A stretch of DNA of 64,000 nt from Pardosa pseudoannulata (GCA_032207245.1 CM063504.1:25520629-25584628), one strand, 5' to 3'. Numbered from the stretch's first letter, positions 35,200 through 46,582 are shown. A program made the numbers and translations. Notes: generated from the letters alone by a model not told the origin.

Positions 35200-35376
35200 G
35201 CCGAACACTGGCCGATTGGTTAGGGCGCTGATCGTCGGTACCAGAGTTCGTGGGTTCGAATCTCACTATGGCATGGTTGTTCGTAGCCGTTCGGAATCGG
35301 CTTTAAGCTGTAGGTCCCGGTCTCATTAGCCCTCGTGTGTAAAACAGTAGACCGTAGCGCTCCAAACCAAACCAAA
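35200..35376 (+). mobile_element. tRNA-derived SINE, copy 1 (full length)
   Basis: Starts GCCGAACACTGGCCGATTGG with an A-box-like TGGCCGATTGGTTAGG, then the B box GGGTTCGAATCTC, a unique body (GTAGCCGTTCGGAATCGGCT, GTAGACCGTAGCGCTCC) and a (CCAAA)n tail. A 13-bp duplication CCCATTTTAAGAG flanks it exactly (35187-35199 and 35377-35389), showing LINE-mediated insertion. It is not a working tRNA, since no acceptor stem forms. Confidence 0.9.
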
Positions 35377-35389
35377 CCCATTTTAAGAG

Positions 35390-36568
35390 CAGGCGATTAA
35401 AATTTTCAATTTATCGCATAATAAATAGGTAAAAATAACATTTTTTCTAGCATTATGACGTCATTCCTTTAACCATCTCATTTAATCATTTTTATTTTAA
35501 ATTATTTAAATATCGTCTGCATTATTTTCATACGTTTTATCAATGAACTTAGATATTACATAAATAATTTTCTTTTATATTTGGCTTAAATAATAGATTA
35601 GGTACAAATGTGATAATTTTAAATTTAATCATTGATTATTTTTCGTTGCAAGATAATTCTCAGCCAAAAAACAAACCTTTTTTTCTTTACTTGCCTCATG
35701 GGGTACTTAAAAATTCTGGAAATTTAAAAATTTACTGATCCCGTCATATGACAGGCTATATGCTAGTTAAATTAGATTCAAAGAGTCTCATAGCAGTCGG
35801 GAATAGCTTGGGGAGAGTCTGCAAAGGCATATATCGTGTATTCATGCATATACTGACGTTCTATTTCTTTGGTCCCAGTTTTTTTTCCTACGATTTTCCG
35901 TTTATATTTTATTATAAGGCTTAATTAATTCTTTACCGATGAGAAATACAAAAGATTTGTTTGTCGGTCAGTGGGCAGACAAGCTGGTGGTATTCATTAA
36001 TGACAGTTATATTTAAGTGAGCACTTATCTTCCTAGGAGTTCACTATATCTCCTGAAAGGAGGCTCTTTTCTTCGCTCGGTCATCGCGAGTATTACGTTC
36101 TGGATTAGTGATGGAAAATTAGTTAAATCTCATGTAATTTTCCAACACTTCTAAATTTGCAGAGGCATCAGAGGATTCATGAAGTATTCGGATTTCATAA
36201 CACTTCCACTTCGAATGCTTTTAGTTAAAATTTTATTAATAAAAATAATATATGCATTGACTTATTACATAAAATAATACATGTAAATTAGGCATGCTAT
36301 TCAACAGCAGCATAAGTTAGAAGTGCCCCCAGCCAACCACGCTGAACAGGCTTAAATATACAGATGCGGTAGGAAATTTACATACGGTTTTCAGTCACGG
36401 TTAAAAATCTGACTGAAAGTTAAATGTATCGGATGAATATCATTAACTTATAATGAGGTCATATTGTAAGGAAGAAATATATATTTTTTTAATTCCCAAC
36501 AATTAGAAATGTTAACAGTCTACAACAGTCTCCAAGTATTGCTAAATTTTGCTTTCTTGAAACGCGCA
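35390..36568. other. Unassigned AT-rich stretch
   Basis: No supported feature. Confidence 0.5.
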
Positions 36569-36578
36569 TTCGATTTTT

Positions 36579-36760
36579 GGTTTGTTTTTGAGTGCTACGG
36601 TCTACTATTTTGCAACAAGAGGGCTAATGGGATCGGGACCTTAAAGCCAGCTTAAAGCCAATTCCGAACGGGTACGAACAGCCATGCCATAGTGGGATTC
36701 GAACCCACAAACTCCGGTACCGAAGGCCAGCACCCTAACCAATCGGCCATCGTTCGGCCG
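36579..36760 (-). mobile_element. tRNA-derived SINE, copy 2
   Basis: Same family reversed: the head GGCCGAACGATGGCCGATTG starts at 36760 on the minus strand and the tail is AAAAACAAACC. Flanked by TTCGATTTTT (36569-36578) and TTCGCTTTTT (36761-36770), a 9/10 duplication. A short internal duplication repeats GGCTTTAAG. Confidence 0.85.
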
Positions 36761-36936
36761 TTCGCTTTTTGTTTTAGTTTCTAGAGGTTTTGTTCTGTAG
36801 TAGTTCACAGAGCTCTAGAGAAATGTAAGCGGGGCAGAATTGCAGTTAAGGCTTGATCTCGAATATGAGTGGTCACTTCAAAGCTAAAATGAAGGGGCTA
36901 AAATGAAGAAAATACAGTCACATAACGTACGTTCAC
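36761..36936. other. Short unassigned spacer
   Basis: Nothing recognised. Confidence 0.4.
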
Positions 36937-37525
36937 GTAACACATTGTGTGCGGGTACATTTCTCAGCGGAACTGTACCGGGAGCGGGCGTTTTGCGCAT
37001 AATTTTAGTTATTCTGTTAAATCTCAATAGATCGAAAATTATTTAATTTTTTATCCAAATTTTCGTATTTTATATTGAAATATATAAAAAAATATATAAA
37101 TAGAAATGTATAAACAACAACCATAAGATTTTGTTTGTAAACAAAAAATATATTTTTAGTGAGTAAATTTATAATAGCATTGTAAATATGAAAAATCAAA
37201 TAGAAATAGTAGTATATAGTTTGAATTTTTTCGAATTATGTTATATATAGACATTTTTACATTCCAGAATCTATGTAGTAGACAAGAAGATTCGGCTTCA
37301 TTTTCATGTGTATACCGTTATTTTTGTATCCACTAACAAACCATGTTGTTACACTAACCAGTACTAGTACGTGACCCGCGCTCGAGTATCAATGGTCAGA
37401 AAACGTACTAGTACGTGACCCGCGCTCGAGTATCAACAGTCAGAAAACGTACTAGTACGTAACCCGTGCTCAAGTATCAATCGTCAGAAAACGTATCAGT
37501 ACGTGTCCCGCATACAACGTGTTAA
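36937..37525 (-). mobile_element. piggyBac-like MITE family M, copy A
   Basis: Right end CATACAACGTG followed by TTAA (37522-37525); left end, after GTAA (36937-36940), CACATTGTGTGCGGG. The ends are inverted CACRTTGTRTGCGGG. The body matches copies B and C by eye (GCCCGCTCCCGGTAC, GATCTATTGAGATTTAAC, CAACATGGTTTGTT on the minus strand). It carries a 44-bp minisatellite near the right end. No coding sequence. Confidence 0.8.
37361..37511. repeat. 44-bp minisatellite inside MITE copy A
   Basis: Units start at 37361, 37405, 37449 and 37493 (partial): GTACTAGTACGTGACCCGCG, then CTCGAGTATCAA and GTCAGAAAAC. Three full units and a part. MITE copies B and C have about one unit each. Confidence 0.9.
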
Positions 37526-38465
37526 CAAAATTTAAGAAAACCCTTAAAATTAAACACTTTAAAATAATTTCGGGTGGCTAGTCTGATATTTAATTATAAA
37601 TTCTTCTCGGATGCTTTATTTTCTCTTATTACCCTGAAAAACTGACATTTTATTCAGTTAGAGAACGTCTCAGGGTCTTGCCAACTAAATCTGTACCACA
37701 CTTTTTGTTGTTAAATATATATACATACAACGCATCCTAATGTAAAATTCATTAAAACAAATTACTTTTAAATTTAGTTTTAGATCTTAAATAAGACTTA
37801 AGTCATGAATAACAATCTAAGAATAACAAGAGCGTTCTCATATTTTCTTTTTACTCTAGTCTATTCGGTATTTATATTAAGTTATGATGTAAGCAACCCA
37901 CCTACTCAATTTACACGCCTCATTCTTGAAAAAACACTTGCTCACGCCCAAGAGTATCGAAATTAACGCTTTCTTTTTTCCCCTCTCCGTAAGCATGTTG
38001 TTTAAATTAACGAAGCAGAAATACATTAAGGTCTCTCTCAGGTATAATAATAGGTTTTTAATTAGTCATGAAATGGTGGGCAAGGCAAGCTATGCAGCCG
38101 ATAATTATAAATTTTAGCGGGAAGAACATCATGAAATGGCTTTATAAGTGTTGATATGTTATTCTTAATCTCTTTGACTTTTATTTTCGAGTGAATTAAA
38201 TTGGTATTTATCAGCGAAAGTTTGACTTTATTCTATAGGTACATGAACAAATTATTTCTTTTTTTTTCTTTTAATAGACGTTTCAAATTTATACCTGTAT
38301 TTAGTACTCTTGCTAAAGGGTAAAGGGGACTGTAGACTAGAAAGTATTTTAGTAAATTATCTTTAAATTATAAACTTTGTACATACATACATTGAAGTAT
38401 AAGTGAATTAGTTTCGACGTATTTTCGGTTATCAAAACTCAATGTTAAACTTTTCCGGACTGCAC
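37526..38465. other. Unassigned AT-rich stretch
   Basis: No supported feature; the 63-codon ORF at 37926-38117 has no domain. Confidence 0.5.
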
Positions 38466-38625
38466 TGTTACTCTCATCTTTATATATAAAATTTTTCTGT
38501 CCGTGTGTTTGTAGTAAAACTCCTTCTAAACGGCTAGACTGATTTTGGTGAAATTTTGTGTGTGTAATCAAGTTGATTCGAGAATGGGTTAGATTCACAA
38601 TTTAATCCGATAGAAAATGTTTTTT
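38466..38625 (+). repeat. Interspersed-repeat-like segment
   Basis: Reads TTTTTCTGTCCGTGTGTTTG, then AAACGGCTAGACTGATTTTG and GTGAAATTTTGTGTG. As I recall, this kind of wording is widespread in arthropod repeats. No boundaries found, class uncertain. Confidence 0.35.
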
Positions 38626-38696
38626 TATTAAAAATCCAGAATTGCACTCTTATTGATATCACTATAATGCCATTTGAATCCCTTCGCTATCAACGT

Positions 38697-38766
38697 ATCT
38701 GTGGCGCAGCGGTCAGCGCAACGGGTTTTAGTACGAGAAATCCCAGGATGGAATCTCCGTACAGGC
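38697..38766 (+). repeat. tRNA-like SINE head (second, distinct type)
   Basis: GTGGCGCAGCGGTCAGCGC is a good A-box/D-arm-like sequence; a weak B box, GGATGGAATCTCC, follows about 33 nt downstream. It differs from the main SINE family here. No acceptor stem pairs, so not a tRNA gene. Confidence 0.45.
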
Positions 38767-38769
38767 GAT

Positions 38770-39145
38770 GTGGGAATTTTAGTTTAATCCAATTAGGTTT
38801 GTGATGACTGTATGCGCAGTGGTGTCAAGTATTTTTTAAATTTTTTCTTCCGTCAAAACGGTTCAATTTATAATTTATTTAAAAACATTTTACAATTTTT
38901 GGTTTTACAGCGTTAAAACATGACAACGTCTGTCGCATTGTCTAGTATAAATATAATAGTAAACTTCTATTTATTGGGCTAAGTTACGGTAGGAATCTAT
39001 ACTGATAGGAGGTGGTCAAATACTATCTTGCACGCTGGCGGCTAATGGTGAAGAGTCGGCTCTTAAGTATGTAATATTAAAATCCCTTATTTACATATTT
39101 TAAAATTATTTTAATAATTTTTGTAGATAAATTACGTTATTGTGG
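38770..39145. other. Unassigned stretch
   Basis: May include the body of the preceding SINE-like element; nothing else recognised. Confidence 0.35.
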
Positions 39146-39440
39146 TTTGCTCTGAAATTCTGATTTTTCCCTCCAAACATGCTATAGACTTAATCCAGCC
39201 TCTGTCTGTACTTCTTTGACCAATAGTAAACTTGTTCTCTTTAGACATGGATATTTTTATCACATGATCAAATGTGCTTAGGGATTATTTGTAGTCTTTT
39301 TACCTGAGAAATCCCTACTTAAAAAGTGTGTGTGCACGATGTTCTAGAAGTTTTCGGACTGTTGTATTGATTTGACGTATCGTCACCAGAAATGAAATGT
39401 GTTGTACTTTTTAGTGTATCTCGCCCATATTACATGTATA
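39146..39440 (+). repeat. Interspersed repeat family Z, copy 1
   Basis: Shares with 60071-60385, in the same orientation, CATGCTATAGACTTAAT, CAGCCTCTGTCTGTACT, CTTAGGGATTATT and AATCCCTACTT, in the same order and spacing. No coding capacity; class unknown. Confidence 0.75.
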
Positions 39441-40257
39441 TAAAAGCTTTAACATTATTATTTATAGGCTCTAAATATGTATGTCGTAAATTAATTCAAA
39501 CCAATATTGAAATTAGTCAACATACTGAAATATTTAATCACTTGTAACAAATAATTACTTCTATGATATGAAAAACGCGAAATAGTATAGTTGTGAAATA
39601 TTTGAAATATCTATAAAAAACTTCTTACCTATTCTGCTATGTTTTAAATTCCGCAGTTTACTGAATACATTATTTCGTAATATAATCCAATTTATAATTT
39701 GGTAATATATTACGGTGAAGAAAAAAATACTTAAATATTTATCTTTCGCCTTATCGGTGATAAAAAATCGTTTTCCAGATTGCCGGGGACAGACGTCATA
39801 TTGGGTTTCCCTTAACAAAGTTCTATCTGTTACAAAGATGTGGCTCTTATTCTCGGAATTCGATTATTTATATTTACTCAAAATGGAAATCGATGTTGCG
39901 TAATGAAGTGTCCTATCCCCTTTCAGAATCCTTTTACTCCAGAAGTTCGCTCAGTTTCAAGTATCGTGGGAAGAATATGATTGACACCTTTACGTCGTTC
40001 ATTTTTCAGTCACCGCTGTTTTTTGCGGAGTTATTGAAAAAAGAAAACTTCTTTTTTTTACAAAAGACTTTTTAAAGTTTAGACCAACGAATGATACTTA
40101 TAAGTTTTTCCGCAATTCTTATAACTTTACAATTCTAGTTCTTCTGAATAAAATAAATAAATTTGTAAAAGGAACATGGATTGCAGTCAGCCCCTGATTC
40201 AAGCATGGTAATTCATCGCGTTTTTATTACTGCTGTGTTTACATGTGAACGTGTATG
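39441..40257. other. Unassigned AT-rich stretch
   Basis: ORFs at 39561-39818 (-), 39715-39903 (+) and 39893-40075 (+) show no recognisable domain. Confidence 0.4.
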
Positions 40258-40282
40258 TATATATAGAGATGTATATATATAT

Positions 40283-40334
<52 letters not shown>

Positions 40335-40396
40335 ATATATATAATAAATACTGTAAAATATATTATATATATATATATATATATAATTATTATATA
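40258..40396. repeat. (TA)n microsatellite cluster
   Basis: Several TA runs separated by short breaks; overlapping Tyr-Ile ORFs on both strands are artefacts. Confidence 0.95.
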
Positions 40397-40705
40397 TTCT
40401 GTGTATAAAAATAGTACTGACTTGCCCGATGGGGCAGTACTGGGCAAGGACGATATATATATGATCTAACTTTATTAATGAGAATATTGATTGGCATTCC
40501 CCACTTACATCAAGGACAAACTAAGTAAAGACATGTACTTGTTTTTCACACGCGGAAGCCCGGTAAACGAGATTCTAAAATAAACGGAATTCTATTTTCA
40601 ACCTTTCCATGTATTCTATACGACCAATCGACTGCTAATGACTGCATCCAATTCAAAATAAATACCGTTTTCTAATTTGTGGTGGGTTAAAATGCCCATT
40701 ACATA
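40397..40705. other. Unassigned stretch
   Basis: Nothing supported. A possible hairpin CAGTACTG...CCCGATGGGG lies near 40415-40442. Confidence 0.35.
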
Positions 40706-40884
40706 TATATAGAAATAGATAGATAGGTAGAGGAGATATAGGGAGAGATAAATGGATAAAGGAGATACAGGGAGAGATGGATAGATAGATTTAGAGAGAT
40801 GGATTTAGAGAGATAGATATATTTAGAGAGATAGATTAAGATAAATCGATATAGATATATAAATAGGTATATAGATAGACAAAT
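40706..40884. repeat. GATA/GAGA-rich degenerate microsatellite
   Basis: Imperfect repeats of GATAGATA, GGAGATA and TTTAGAGAGATA. Confidence 0.9.
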
Positions 40885-41239
40885 GTGTACAAGTATTTAT
40901 AGAATCCCATGATTTCCAGGTTGGGTGTTCAAAGTTTCGTGATAGAACCCTGATAGTTCATTTCTATTACTTCAGAATGTACTAAAGATACTTATTAATT
41001 AACTATGCCGAAAAAATAGGGATTAATGTGGATCAATTATTCTAACCACAGCTCTGCAGATTAACGTTCGTTTCATTTGAGATTTGTTTAATACTTCACA
41101 GGTATTTCACCAACTTCCAATAAAAGTTACTTTCATTCAAAACATTATTCTAATACTGCCTTTTGAGAATTTTTTTATAAAGTCTGTTGCATAACACAGA
41201 TCCTCTTTTAATCATTAAATAGAGTATTTAAATTATTAT
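40885..41239. other. Unassigned stretch
   Basis: Nothing recognised. Confidence 0.4.
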
Positions 41240-41780
41240 TTTCTTAACAGAACTTCACCTACTTTTGCATAGTTCTCCATTTGTAAATAGAACCCCTTTT
41301 ATTTCTTTGTTTTTCCGCACCGACCGTGTTCCAACGAGATTGTTTTGAAATTTCTTCTCTGGTAATTGTTATGAAATTTCTTTCTTGGTGTGTATTGAAA
41401 ACCGGTTCTATTGTTCGCCAATCGATTGAGTTATTGGGCGAAATCCTCAAATCGTGTCGAGTTTGTAACACTGCTCCCAACCTTCCTTGTTGACCCGCTG
41501 ATGGCTTTGATTTAATGAAAGGAAATTACGAGTGTGGCTTATCAACGATAATTTCGGTCCATGACAGCTGCCTCTGCGGTAATATTTCATATATGTTGTC
41601 CGTATATGTTTTCGCGATGTAATTTCGGCTTCATTATGCCTGTATCCTATTCGTAATAGGCATGTCTTTGTGAAAAGTTCTAAAACTGCTGTTGAACGTA
41701 GGTAGTATTTGGGGAAGAAATAACAGAATATTTTGCCCACACACAGTAAATTGCGAAGAATTGCTATAAAGTCCATTTCT
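41240..41780. promoter_or_regulatory. Candidate conserved non-coding or regulatory block
   Basis: Non-repetitive, CpG-retaining sequence with homeodomain-like TTTGATTTAATG, a CAGCTG E-box (about 41566) and TTGTGTTTT-free clean context. The minus ORFs (41259-41480, 41447-41776) have no domain. Evidence is compositional only. Confidence 0.25.
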
Positions 41781-41849
41781 ATTTGAATCTAGGAAAAGTC
41801 AAATCATTGGCATTTTCTGTTAAAGATCATGTGCTCTACTTTTTGCAAC

Positions 41850-42490
41850 TTAACACATTGTATGCGGAACACGTATTCTGATGATTGATACTAGAACGCG
41901 GGTCACTTACTAGTGAGGGTTAGAGCAACAACATGGTTTGTTTGTGGGTACAAAAATAACGGTATATACAGGAACATTATTAATTTTATAATTGCTTTTT
42001 TTTACGATGGCCGAATGGTTAAAGTGCTGGCCTTCGGAACCGGAGTTCGTGGGTTCGAATCCCACTGTGGCATGGATGTTCGTAGCCGTTCGGAATCGGG
42101 TTTAAGCAGTAGATCTCGGTCTCATTAGCCCTCGTGTTGCAAAAAGTAGACCGTAGCGCTCCAAACCAAATCACTTTTTATAATGTAAAAATGTTTATAT
42201 ATAACATAATTCGAAAAAACTAAAACTATATACTACTATTTCTATTTGATTTTTTATATTTACGATACTATTATAAATTTATCCACTTAAAAATATATTT
42301 TTTTTTTGCTCACAGAAATCTTATGGTTGTTATTTATATATTTCTATTTATATTTTCAATATAAAATAAGAAAATTTGGTTAAAAAATTAAATAATTTTC
42401 GATCTATTGAGTTTTAACTGAATAACTAAATTGACGCACAAAACGCCCGCTCCCGGTACAATTCCCTTGTACCCCGATACAATGTGTTAA
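41850..42490 (+). mobile_element. piggyBac-like MITE family M, copy B (with nested SINE)
   Basis: TTAA at 41850-41853 and 42487-42490 flank inverted ends CACATTGTATGCGG and CACATTGTATCGGG (reverse complement of the right end). The body contains CAACATGGTTTGTTTGTGGG and GCCCGCTCCCGGTACAATTC as in copies A and C. Where A and C have AAGCCGAAT...CTACTACATAGATTCT, copy B holds a SINE. It has about one unit of the 44-bp minisatellite (41870-41915). Confidence 0.85.
42004..42170 (+). mobile_element. tRNA-derived SINE, copy 3 (inside MITE copy B)
   Basis: ACGATGGCCGAATGGTTAAA head, B box GGGTTCGAATCCC, body GTAGCCGTTCGGAATCGG, tail CCAAACCAAA. Well preserved, so younger than the host MITE. The target duplication is not clear. 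Confidence 0.85.
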
Positions 42491-43213
42491 GAGCTCCTTT
42501 TAGATCAGTACCTACTGTTTAAAGCTTTTTTCTGAAAAGAAGCTGGCGATCATGCCAACAGTGGAATTCCATCCCATAGTCTCTATTACTGTAAGTTAGC
42601 TCTCTCTTGTTCAGCCATTGTTCGACAGGTGAACAGGTAATAAAATAAGCAAAATAAGTCGGAAAACTTATACATAACTTATACAAGAATTTCTACATAT
42701 AATTATCAAAACATACTGTAGTAACTTTATAAAAATGTTATACTATTGTGATATTTGTATGACAAATTTCATAAGTAATTGAAATTATGACTTTACTCAT
42801 AGCAAAATAAGTTACTAAAAACTCTCTTTTGGTGATAAATATCTCTAAAATAGATCTTTAATGTCTTCGTTACATAACAAATTCTGTGGTGTTAAAATAT
42901 TTATCATGCCAATTTTAAAATTTAAAAACGCTGCAAAATAAAAAGGTTACAGTTTAATACCGAAGATCGAAAATTTTAATTTTAATGTTGAAAATTAATA
43001 TTAACTAAGAGACTCGAATCAAATACCTTAGCCTTAAGGTGAAATTCTCGTGGTTGCCATTTTCTTGGACTACTAGAAAAATGGTGTTTGTAACACTCTC
43101 TGAATAATCCTGTTTAACTTTACAATTATTTGCCTTTTAAAAATTATCCGGTGTTAATTTTTTATTTTCAAATTAAATTTATAAGTCTGTTGATTAGTAA
43201 ATTTTATTGATAA
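42491..43213. other. Unassigned AT-rich stretch
   Basis: No supported feature. Confidence 0.5.
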
Positions 43214-43865
43214 TTAACACGTTGACTGCCAGACGCATTTTCGATGGTTTGCAAAAGACGCCGACGCTAACTTTTCATTATGCGATGCATATTATGCTTA
43301 AATATTATTTGCAGCAGATAAAATGAGTTATAAAATCATGCTTGAAGCAGTTTTCGTGGTGAGGATCACCGGTGACCCCCCATGGCAGTCAACGTGTTAT
43401 GTACTTTTATTATTTGCTGCGTGAACTTTTCATTATGCGATGCATATTATGCTGAAATATTATTTGCAGCAGATAAAATGAGTTATAAAATCATGCTTGA
43501 AGCAGTTTTCGTGGTGAGGATCACCGGTGACCCCCCATGGCAGTCAACGTGTTATGTACTTTTATTATTTGCTGCGTGAACTTTTCATTATGCGATGCAT
43601 ATTATGCTTAAATATTATTTGCAGCAGATAAAATGAGTTATAAAACCATGCTTGAAGCAGTTTTCGTGGTGAGGATCACCGGTGACCCCCCATGGCAGTC
43701 AACGTGTTATGTACTTTTATTATTTGCTGCGTGAACTTTTCATTATGCGCATGCATATTATGCTTAAATATTATTTACAGCAGATAAAATGAGTTATAAA
43801 ACCATGCTTGAAGCAGTTTTCGTGTGAGGATCACCGGTGACCCCCCATAGCAGTCAACGTGTTAA
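43214..43865. mobile_element. piggyBac-like MITE with internal 155-bp tandem repeats
   Basis: TTAA at 43214-43217 and 43862-43865; perfect 12-bp inverted ends CACGTTGACTGC. The inside is built almost wholly of a 155-bp unit. The ORF 43382-43579 follows the repeat and is not a gene. Confidence 0.85.
43269..43861. repeat. 155-bp tandem repeat, four units
   Basis: Units start at 43269, 43424, 43579 and 43734 with exact 155-bp spacing; the last ends at the element terminus. Each carries CATGGCAGTCAACGTGTTA, i.e. a copy of the element's own right end, then GTACTTTTATTATTTGCTGC. Units are nearly identical, with a few single-base changes and one indel in the last. Confidence 0.95.
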
Positions 43866-43891
43866 ATTGCTTTAGTACGTCAAAAGGGCCA

Positions 43892-44212
43892 AGAATTGAG
43901 AAAAAAATTTCTAATAAAAATCTCTTCTTCGCTATCTAGAATTTTAATGCAAATTTGCAAATTAAGTTGAATTTCTGAATTGAAAGAGGGAAATTTAGGA
44001 AAGAAAGTTTTAAATAAAATTTTCTTTCTTTTTTTACAAAAAAAATTTACTACTAATTAAATTGAGTTTTTAAATTGAATGGGCTGAGTCTTAGGCGAAA
44101 AAATTTCGAATAAACATCTTTTCTTTCTTGAATCGTACTGCTAATTAAATTGAGTATCTGAATTAAATAGGCTGAGCTGAAAAAAGTTTCTAACAAAAAT
44201 CTCTTCCTTCCT
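43892..44212. repeat. Degenerate ~95-105-bp tandem repeat
   Basis: Three and a half poorly matched units share GAAAAAAATTTCTAATAAA, TCTTTTCTTTC and TAATTAAATTGAGTTTCTGAATT words; the minus ORF 44053-44247 follows them. Confidence 0.6.
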
Positions 44213-45455
44213 GTAGACTTTACAAACTTTCTGTCAAGTTCAATCATACATCTCCTTGAGCTTCTATAATTAATCTCGTGTTACACAAAATTATGCATTT
44301 GTATTGAATAGCGTAAATTTCTTAGTCAACAATTTACATCCTGTATTTAATTGATTACATAATATTTCGAACTTTCCTCCAGGTTACCTACATCACGGAC
44401 CCAACTTCTTTATTCTTTTGACTCAGAACTTTTATGACCCTGATCTTTTCCTCGAATTCTCTATTCACTCTGGATGATTTCCGAACATAACACTTCCATA
44501 ATACGACACTTTCAAGGCAACAAAACTTTTATAGATATTTTTTTCAACGAAGTTACCGAAGGGACCCATCAAAATGCTCAGCAAGGACATGTCAGCTTCA
44601 TTGCTAGCTCAAACCTCCTGGCGACACATTGTAATCTACGGTCAAAGGTTTTTCACGCTCAATCATAGCTTGTCTACATCTCGTTCCAAAGAAAAAAATG
44701 CGTAATTTCAGACAGCTATGAAAATTCGTGCAGAGATAGGAGGAAGTATTACTGTAGGTACAGTCCCATCTACTTAGTAATTTTTAAAAAAATAAAAATA
44801 GTAATAAATCAGCTGTATCTGAGAACCTTGAACTTGGCTTGGCTTTTTAACTCCCGGGATAAGAGAAAATATTTCCTAATGTGAATTGTATACATTTATT
44901 ATCTTTGCTTTCTTTGGAGAATGTAAATTTGGTATTTCCTGGGTGCTGCATTGTCTTGATATCCTGTAAGCAGTAAGCAGGTGTAATGACGTTCCTTCTC
45001 TCTTTTCTCCTTTTTTTCTTACAGGAAACTTTTTGATGCGCTTTTGTTTTTGTTATTTCCTCTCTTTGTTTCTATTATTCTCATTATTTTACGATCTTTT
45101 ACATAATTTGGTTTTCCTCCTTCAGCTGTCTTTAAAAAATATTTCAAATACAAATTAAGTTTATTGCTGGAAAGTAAATAAAGGAACTTTCAAAATGTTA
45201 GATAAAGTATCTTTTACGATCGCAAACAGGGATTGTGTGTCTAATATTTTAAAATACAGTGGCGAAGCTCTTAGTTCACTATTTACTGTTCTTATTAAAG
45301 ATTTATGCTTTGACTATCAATTTTGGAGGGCCGTAAATATCTTCATATTTTAGGCAGAAAAAAGTAGGGCTTATTTGTCCGACTACCATCCGTTTTATAG
45401 AGATTTGAATAACAAGGTATGTATGACTTAGCATATCATACTTGTCGTTTTCTCT
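44213..45455. other. Unassigned stretch
   Basis: The 64-codon ORF at 44474-44668 sits in a slightly GC-richer patch but has no domain. Nothing else recognised. Confidence 0.4.
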
Positions 45456-45499
45456 AAAAGTCCTAGTATTCTTTTCAGCTAAAGAATACTAGGACTTTT
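45456..45499. repeat. Perfect hairpin, 19-bp arms
   Basis: AAAAGTCCTAGTATTCTTT (45456-45474) and its exact complement (45481-45499) around a 6-nt loop TCAGCT, 21 bp left of the hAT element. Confidence 0.9.
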
Positions 45500-45520
45500 T
45501 TTATCATATTTCTCCTAGAG

Positions 45521-46574
45521 CAGGGGTGCCCAACCCAAATCGGTTGGTAGGCCAAAAAATAATTTACTGAACTGAGATGGGCCGCACATATAAAAATAAA
45601 ACAACTAATTATTCAAAATATTTTATTATCGTATAATCAAAATATACATTTTTACAGTGCCAGCTGCGACTGTACATAAAAGTTGTGCTATACCTATATT
45701 ATAACTACAACGACAATAAACATTATCTATACTGTATTTATAATCACCCCCAACACCTTACCTCCCTCCCTAATCATGAGGGTTAAAATACTATTATTAT
45801 ATTTATACTATAAATATATATTGTTGTTTATTAACAAGAACTACCACTTGTATTATTTTAAAATTAATGTGATATTTGTTTTTGTATTTTACTAGATATT
45901 TTGTTAACGGATTATGTAGTCGACGTGCATCGTAGCTGATTGGTCATGTTTTTATCAAACAACCTGCTGCGACACTTTGTTTATACCAGGTTTAATTTGG
46001 AAAAAAAAATGATTCGCAGCGATAAGTAGTTCCAAATGCTGATATAATGCACATTTCCAATCGTCTTAAATTTGGAAATATATCTTCGACGATATATTTT
46101 TGATAATACCCAATCTTATTCTCTTCGTAGAGGCATTTTAGCTCAATGTGTGATTGCAGTTCTATTAATTCCATTTGTAAATTTGAAGGTGCTAATTCAA
46201 CCTCTACATTAAATGAAGCTAAGAATATTTTAAAGATTTCCTCAAACTTTTGCATGTATGAGAATCTAGCATTGAATTCTTCAAGTAATTTTGCGATTTC
46301 AGTAGAATATTTGAAGTTTTTATGGTCACTCAAATATCAACGTAACCTGTCCAATCCTACTCAAGGACCAGATTTACGTTGGTTACTATCAAGTCTTAAC
46401 GCACATAATATGTGATATTTATTATTGCAAACATTAACAACTAAAATTCTATGTTTCAACTGCATATAGTCAAAATGACTAAAACTATATAGACAGTTGA
46501 AATCTTCAATTGGGCCGCAATAAGTTTTTAAATGGGCCTCATGCTGCCCATGGGCCGCGGGTTGGGCATGTCTG
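45521..46574 (-). mobile_element. hAT transposon with transposase remnant, 1.05 kb
   Basis: Left end CAGGGGTGCCCAACCC; right end reverse complement CAGACATGCCCAACCC. Target duplication TCCTAGAG (45513-45520) and TCCTAGAA (46575-46582), 7/8, with TA in the centre as in Buster-type hATs. A transposase C-terminal piece lies inside on the minus strand. Confidence 0.85.
45992..46333 (-). pseudogene. hAT transposase C-terminal fragment
   Basis: 113-codon frame. Its end LRRLEMCIISAFGTTYRCES fits the hAT dimerisation region (consensus: aromatic-P-N-L-R, then a hydrophobic stretch and FG-T-Y-CE-FF) as in the GTF2IRD2/ZBED-like group, and the upstream LQMELIELQSHIELK segment fits the preceding helices. 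The zinc finger and the first catalytic residues are absent, so the protein could not transpose. The start Met is probably not genuine; the frame is a fragment. Confidence 0.75.
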
Positions 46575-46582
46575 TCCTAGAA

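Noticed and set aside
35200..35275. tRNA gene (A and B boxes present)
   Set aside because: No acceptor stem; five other copies share the downstream body and a CCAAA tail, so it is a SINE.
37361..37511. CRISPR array (regular 44-bp spacing)
   Set aside because: Units are contiguous with no unique spacers and lie inside a MITE of a eukaryotic genome.
45683..45895. 70-codon plus ORF inside the hAT
   Set aside because: Low-complexity Ile/Tyr/Phe sequence from AT-rich DNA.
46146..46415. 89-codon plus ORF
   Set aside because: Antisense to the hAT transposase fragment on the minus strand.
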